Assembly: GCA_937884235.1 (NCBI GenBank) | Contig: CALGBT010000442.1 | Location: forward strand, 1-8,158 | Length of the DNA: 8,158 nt | Direction: 5' to 3' | DNA from: an uncultured Pseudomonadota bacterium | GTDB taxonomy: Bacteria > Myxococcota_A > UBA9042 > CAIXZC01 | Shown: piece by piece, positions 5,642 through 8,158 of the stretch | How the letters are laid out: every line of letters begins with the position of its first letter | How positions within the stretch are numbered: the first letter of the stretch is position 1 | Notes under the pieces: generated by a model | Told to the model about the DNA's origin: nothing | What the model saw: only the letters and a program-made list of their open reading frames with translations | Databases searched by the model: none | Translations under genes and position numbers: made by a program

Positions 5642-8158
5642 CTAGTCGAGGTCTCCGCTCAGGCGAGCAAAGGCATGGCACCGGCCGCAGGAGTTGGGCA
5701 TTATGTCGTAATCGTGACCGTTGGCAGGGTTTTTGTTCTTGAGCACCGAACTCTGTCCTGGCCAGACAATGTCAAACACATGGGAGCTCACATTCCCTTC
5801 GGCTACGGCAGTCAGGCCCTTGCTATCTAGTCCCAGATGGTACTGACCGTCGTCGTTGAGGTCGAAGAACTTCCCGATCTTGGCCATATGACAAGAGACG
5901 CAACTCCCCACCGGCATCTCGAGATCTTCCGGTGTGTACAACGCCCCACCCATACCGGCCTCGGCCTGCATATGAAGAGCGACTGCCTTGGCGACGTTGT
6001 TGAGGGAGAGGGCTATGTCCGCCCCTTCAAGCGTCACTGCCACGCCGCCCTCGGTCACTTCACCGCCACCGGCGATTTGAAGCGCCGCCACATCGCCCAA
6101 GGAAACGTCCTCGAAAGGACCATGCGTGGCATGGCAAGCCAGGCAGAGGGTGTTATTGGCGTATCCCGGGTGGTCGAAATCAAGGTCACCCGCGGCGAGA
6201 CTGGGGGGGCCTCCTTTCAAGCTGTGAACGTCGTGGCAAGAGGCGCAGGTGAGCTTCTGGTAGGGGTTGTTCCCGTGCATGGACCGAAGCATTTCCGGTA
6301 ATTGCTGAGAATGCGCCCGGCCGTGCTGCTGATCTGCCCAGGTATGGAAGGGGCCTTCGGTGTAGGTGTTCGTTGTTGTGGGCTGATCGTAGTTGAAGTA
6401 GAAGGTCTCCATGTCATACACACCCGGCACGAAGAAGCCGTTCCCGAGGGTGTCTGCGTAGGTTTCGTCAAAGGCATACTTGAAGACACCCTTAGGCGTG
6501 GCGCTCTTGCCAGCATGTGACGAGTGGCATTGCCCGCAGACCTGGTTGCTCGCCCTGGCGGTCAGGTACTGGGGCCGGATGACCTTGTTGATGTCGCCCG
6601 CCTGCGCATGGTCGGAACCCGGACCGTGGCAGCGTTCGCACGAAATGTTCAGGTCGATGTAGTCGAACTCAGTCACCACAGCCTTGTGTGTCACAGCGCC
6701 TTCCACGATGGTCTCATAGGCGATCTCGAGCCCGGTGGCATGGCACCCGGCGCAGTTCCTGGAAAGCGTATTCGTCGGAGGGCACCAATGCTCGGGGCCC
6801 TTCTGCCAGAACTTCGGCTGTCCAGCAAAGCCGTTGCCGTTGGCAACCTCGACAGCATCGTCCGGAGCTGAATCCTGATAGACGTAGACTGGCATATAGG
6901 CGACGTAGTCCTGCTTGGCCTTCTGGATCGGCACGCCATTGTCAGTCATCCAATCGACGAGGTAAGGCACATCCTGAACCTTGGCGAGGAAACGCTGCTT
7001 ACCTTCGCCGAAATTGGGGTGGGAATCCGGCAACTCATGGGCCGGGTCAAGGTAGCCTTCTCCCCAATTTCCTTCGCCGCCAATGGTCCCCGACACCGGG
7101 ATCCATACGGCCGCTCCAGGCTCGTCGGTGCAGTCCAACTCGTCTGCGGTGAGGGAGAGACCATCTGGCTCCTCCGGGTAGAACTTGAATAAGTACTCAC
7201 GACCTGCCAGCTCGTCGTGGGTGCAGAGCGCCAGATTCACAAGTCCCTCGCCGTCCAACGGATCCTGTACCATCAGGAGATCACCCGACGGATTGAGGGG
7301 CAGGACCTTTTCGTCGGGTTCCGGCCACATCGCGGGATAAATCATGTGGCTCGTTCCCTCGGTCACGAAGCGTGAGTGGACAGCCCCTTCCATTCCCTGG
7401 ATGATGCTGGCGTGTGAGCCGGCATGACAGCCCTTGCATGATGCACCACCAACCCAGGTTGCGGCGGCGCTGGGGCGTCCCGAGAGTACGATCTCCAGGT
7501 CTGAGATGGTGGTTCCTCCCCCGACGAAGATGGCGCTGCGGGTACCACCATCCAGGAAAGCATCGGACGGAGTGGCTACATGAAGGAATACGAAGCCTGC
7601 AGGGACGTCCAGCAATTCGAACATTCCATCTGCGTCGGCGACGCCAATAGGACCGTCCTGCCCATCGATAGTAACCACGGCACCATCGACGCCATCCCCC
7701 GCCCCATCTAAGACTGTGCCTTGCAATTGGCCGGACAGTGGCTGGCTGGCTCCGCCCAGGGAAAGCGTTACCTGCGTGGTCGCCCCACCAGCGACTCCCA
7801 CGACCAGGCTTGCCAAATCACCTGTCGGTGCCAATGCTGTGAGCGTGTATGCACCCACAGGGGCGTCGTCAAACGCGAACGCACCGTCGTCATCTGTCGT
7901 TGTGGAGGGGAGTTCGGGGTTCGTGGAGATGTCTGCACCGACAACCGGTGTCCCAGCTTGGTCGAGGACGACGCCGCTGATGGATCCGGTACTGACGGCG
8001 TCGGTTCCTGTGTCGCCTTTTTCTCCGGGGTCACCTTTCTCGCCCGGGTCGCCCTTCTCACCTGGTTCGCCCGGTTCGCCCGGGTCGCCGGGGTTGCCGG
8101 GGTCGCCGGGGTCGCCGGGGTCGCCCTTCTCACCAACTGTGCCTGCATCACCAGCGGG
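5642..8158 (-). CDS. Collagen-like/CarboxypepD_reg/octahaem c-type cytochrome fusion (5' end outside window)
   Basis: 838 codons are visible; the frame is open through the right edge, so the start and signal peptide lie outside. Residues 3-53 are 17 unbroken Gly-X-Y triplets (GEKGDPGDPGDPGNP style). Two carboxypeptidase-regulatory-like beta-sandwiches follow (about 59-135, ISGVVLDQAGTPVVGA; about 143-228, LQGTVLDGAGDGVDGA). Eight CxxCH haem c sites have their first Cys at 241, 469, 507, 541, 638, 672, 753 and 824. The order CAGCHATG, ISCERCHGPGSDH, CGQCHSSH, LTCASCHDVHS matches cytochrome c554-like multihaem proteins. Haem sites require export for haem ligation, so the protein is periplasmic or surface-exposed. 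The likely role is electron transfer, possibly at the cell surface. The substrate is not evident. A spacing of 228 residues separates haems 1 and 2. The last haem lies 10 residues from the C terminus. Confidence 0.95.
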   Translation of the reverse strand, partial: PAGDAGTVGEKGDPGDPGDPGNPGDPGEPGEPGEKGDPGEKGDPGEKGDTGTDAVSTGSISGVVLDQAGTPVVGADISTNPELPSTTTDDDGAFAFDDAPVGAYTLTALAPTGDLASLVVGVAGGATTQVTLSLGGASQPLSGQLQGTVLDGAGDGVDGAVVTIDGQDGPIGVADADGMFELLDVPAGFVFLHVATPSDAFLDGGTRSAIFVGGGTTISDLEIVLSGRPSAAATWVGGASCKGCHAGSHASIIQGMEGAVHSRFVTEGTSHMIYPAMWPEPDEKVLPLNPSGDLLMVQDPLDGEGLVNLALCTHDELAGREYLFKFYPEEPDGLSLTADELDCTDEPGAAVWIPVSGTIGGEGNWGEGYLDPAHELPDSHPNFGEGKQRFLAKVQDVPYLVDWMTDNGVPIQKAKQDYVAYMPVYVYQDSAPDDAVEVANGNGFAGQPKFWQKGPEHWCPPTNTLSRNCAGCHATGLEIAYETIVEGAVTHKAVVTEFDYIDLNISCERCHGPGSDHAQAGDINKVIRPQYLTARASNQVCGQCHSSHAGKSATPKGVFKYAFDETYADTLGNGFFVPGVYDMETFYFNYDQPTTTNTYTEGPFHTWADQQHGRAHSQQLPEMLRSMHGNNPYQKLTCASCHDVHSLKGGPPSLAAGDLDFDHPGYANNTLCLACHATHGPFEDVSLGDVAALQIAGGGEVTEGGVAVTLEGADIALSLNNVAKAVALHMQAEAGMGGALYTPEDLEMPVGSCVSCHMAKIGKFFDLNDDGQYHLGLDSKGLTAVAEGNVSSHVFDIVWPGQSSVLKNKNPANGHDYDIMPNSCGRCHAFARLSGDLD
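8082..8126. repeat. Five tandem 9-bp units in the collagen-coding region
   Basis: The unit gggtcgccg (plus strand) repeats at 8082, 8091 (one T variant), 8100, 8109 and 8118 (last base differs). On the minus strand it encodes Gly-Asp-Pro/Gly-Asn-Pro triplets. The 9-bp unit keeps the reading frame and the G-X-Y register, so slippage would change stalk length without breaking the gene. Confidence 0.85.

Noticed and set aside
7856..7858. GTG at 7858 as start of the cytochrome
   Set aside because: The frame is open upstream to the window edge and encodes a coherent beta-sandwich and collagen-like triplets, so the GTG is an internal Val.
8041..8158. Repeat array as possible CRISPR or satellite
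   Set aside because: The units are 9 bp with no spacers and translate to Gly-X-Y triplets, so they are coding repeats.

Overview
The window carries three genes, all on the minus strand, and two of them run off the ends of the window. The G+C-rich sequence, the lipoprotein with MopE-type CDGxDNxCDGxxDE motifs and Gly-rich beta-helix segments, and the c554-like multihaem cytochrome all suggest a Gram-negative bacterium of the deltaproteobacterial sphere (Myxococcota, Bradymonadota or Desulfobacterota-like). That placement is an inference from protein style. No marker gene is present.

Layout in transcription order, right to left. (1) 8158-5642 is the 3'-terminal 838 codons of a large secreted or surface cytochrome. 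It has a collagen-like stalk that continues past the right edge, two carboxypeptidase-regulatory-like beta-sandwich domains and a domain with eight CxxCH haem sites. (2) A 263-nt gap holds a long inverted repeat. (3) 5378-4281 is a 365-residue, probably cytoplasmic protein. It is built from about 36-residue Trp-rich repeats, two of them recently duplicated, and its function is not recognised. (4) A 550-nt gap has no convincing gene. (5) 3730-1 is the first 1243 codons of a giant lipoprotein. It has a lipobox, triplicated Cys-rich modules with four MopE-type metal-binding loops, then a right-handed beta-helix interrupted by long polyglycine blocks, and it continues past the left edge.

Functionally, the first and third proteins both look exported and metal-linked: haem iron in one, Ca or Cu-type loops in the other. 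Their proximity recalls the MopE and surface-associated cytochrome pairing of Methylococcus capsulatus. However, the intergenic gaps and the unrelated repeat gene between them mean a shared operon is not shown. The most distinctive item is the collagen/beta-sandwich/octahaem fusion, which could form a trimeric surface electron-transfer structure. No RNA genes, mobile elements or CRISPR arrays were seen.
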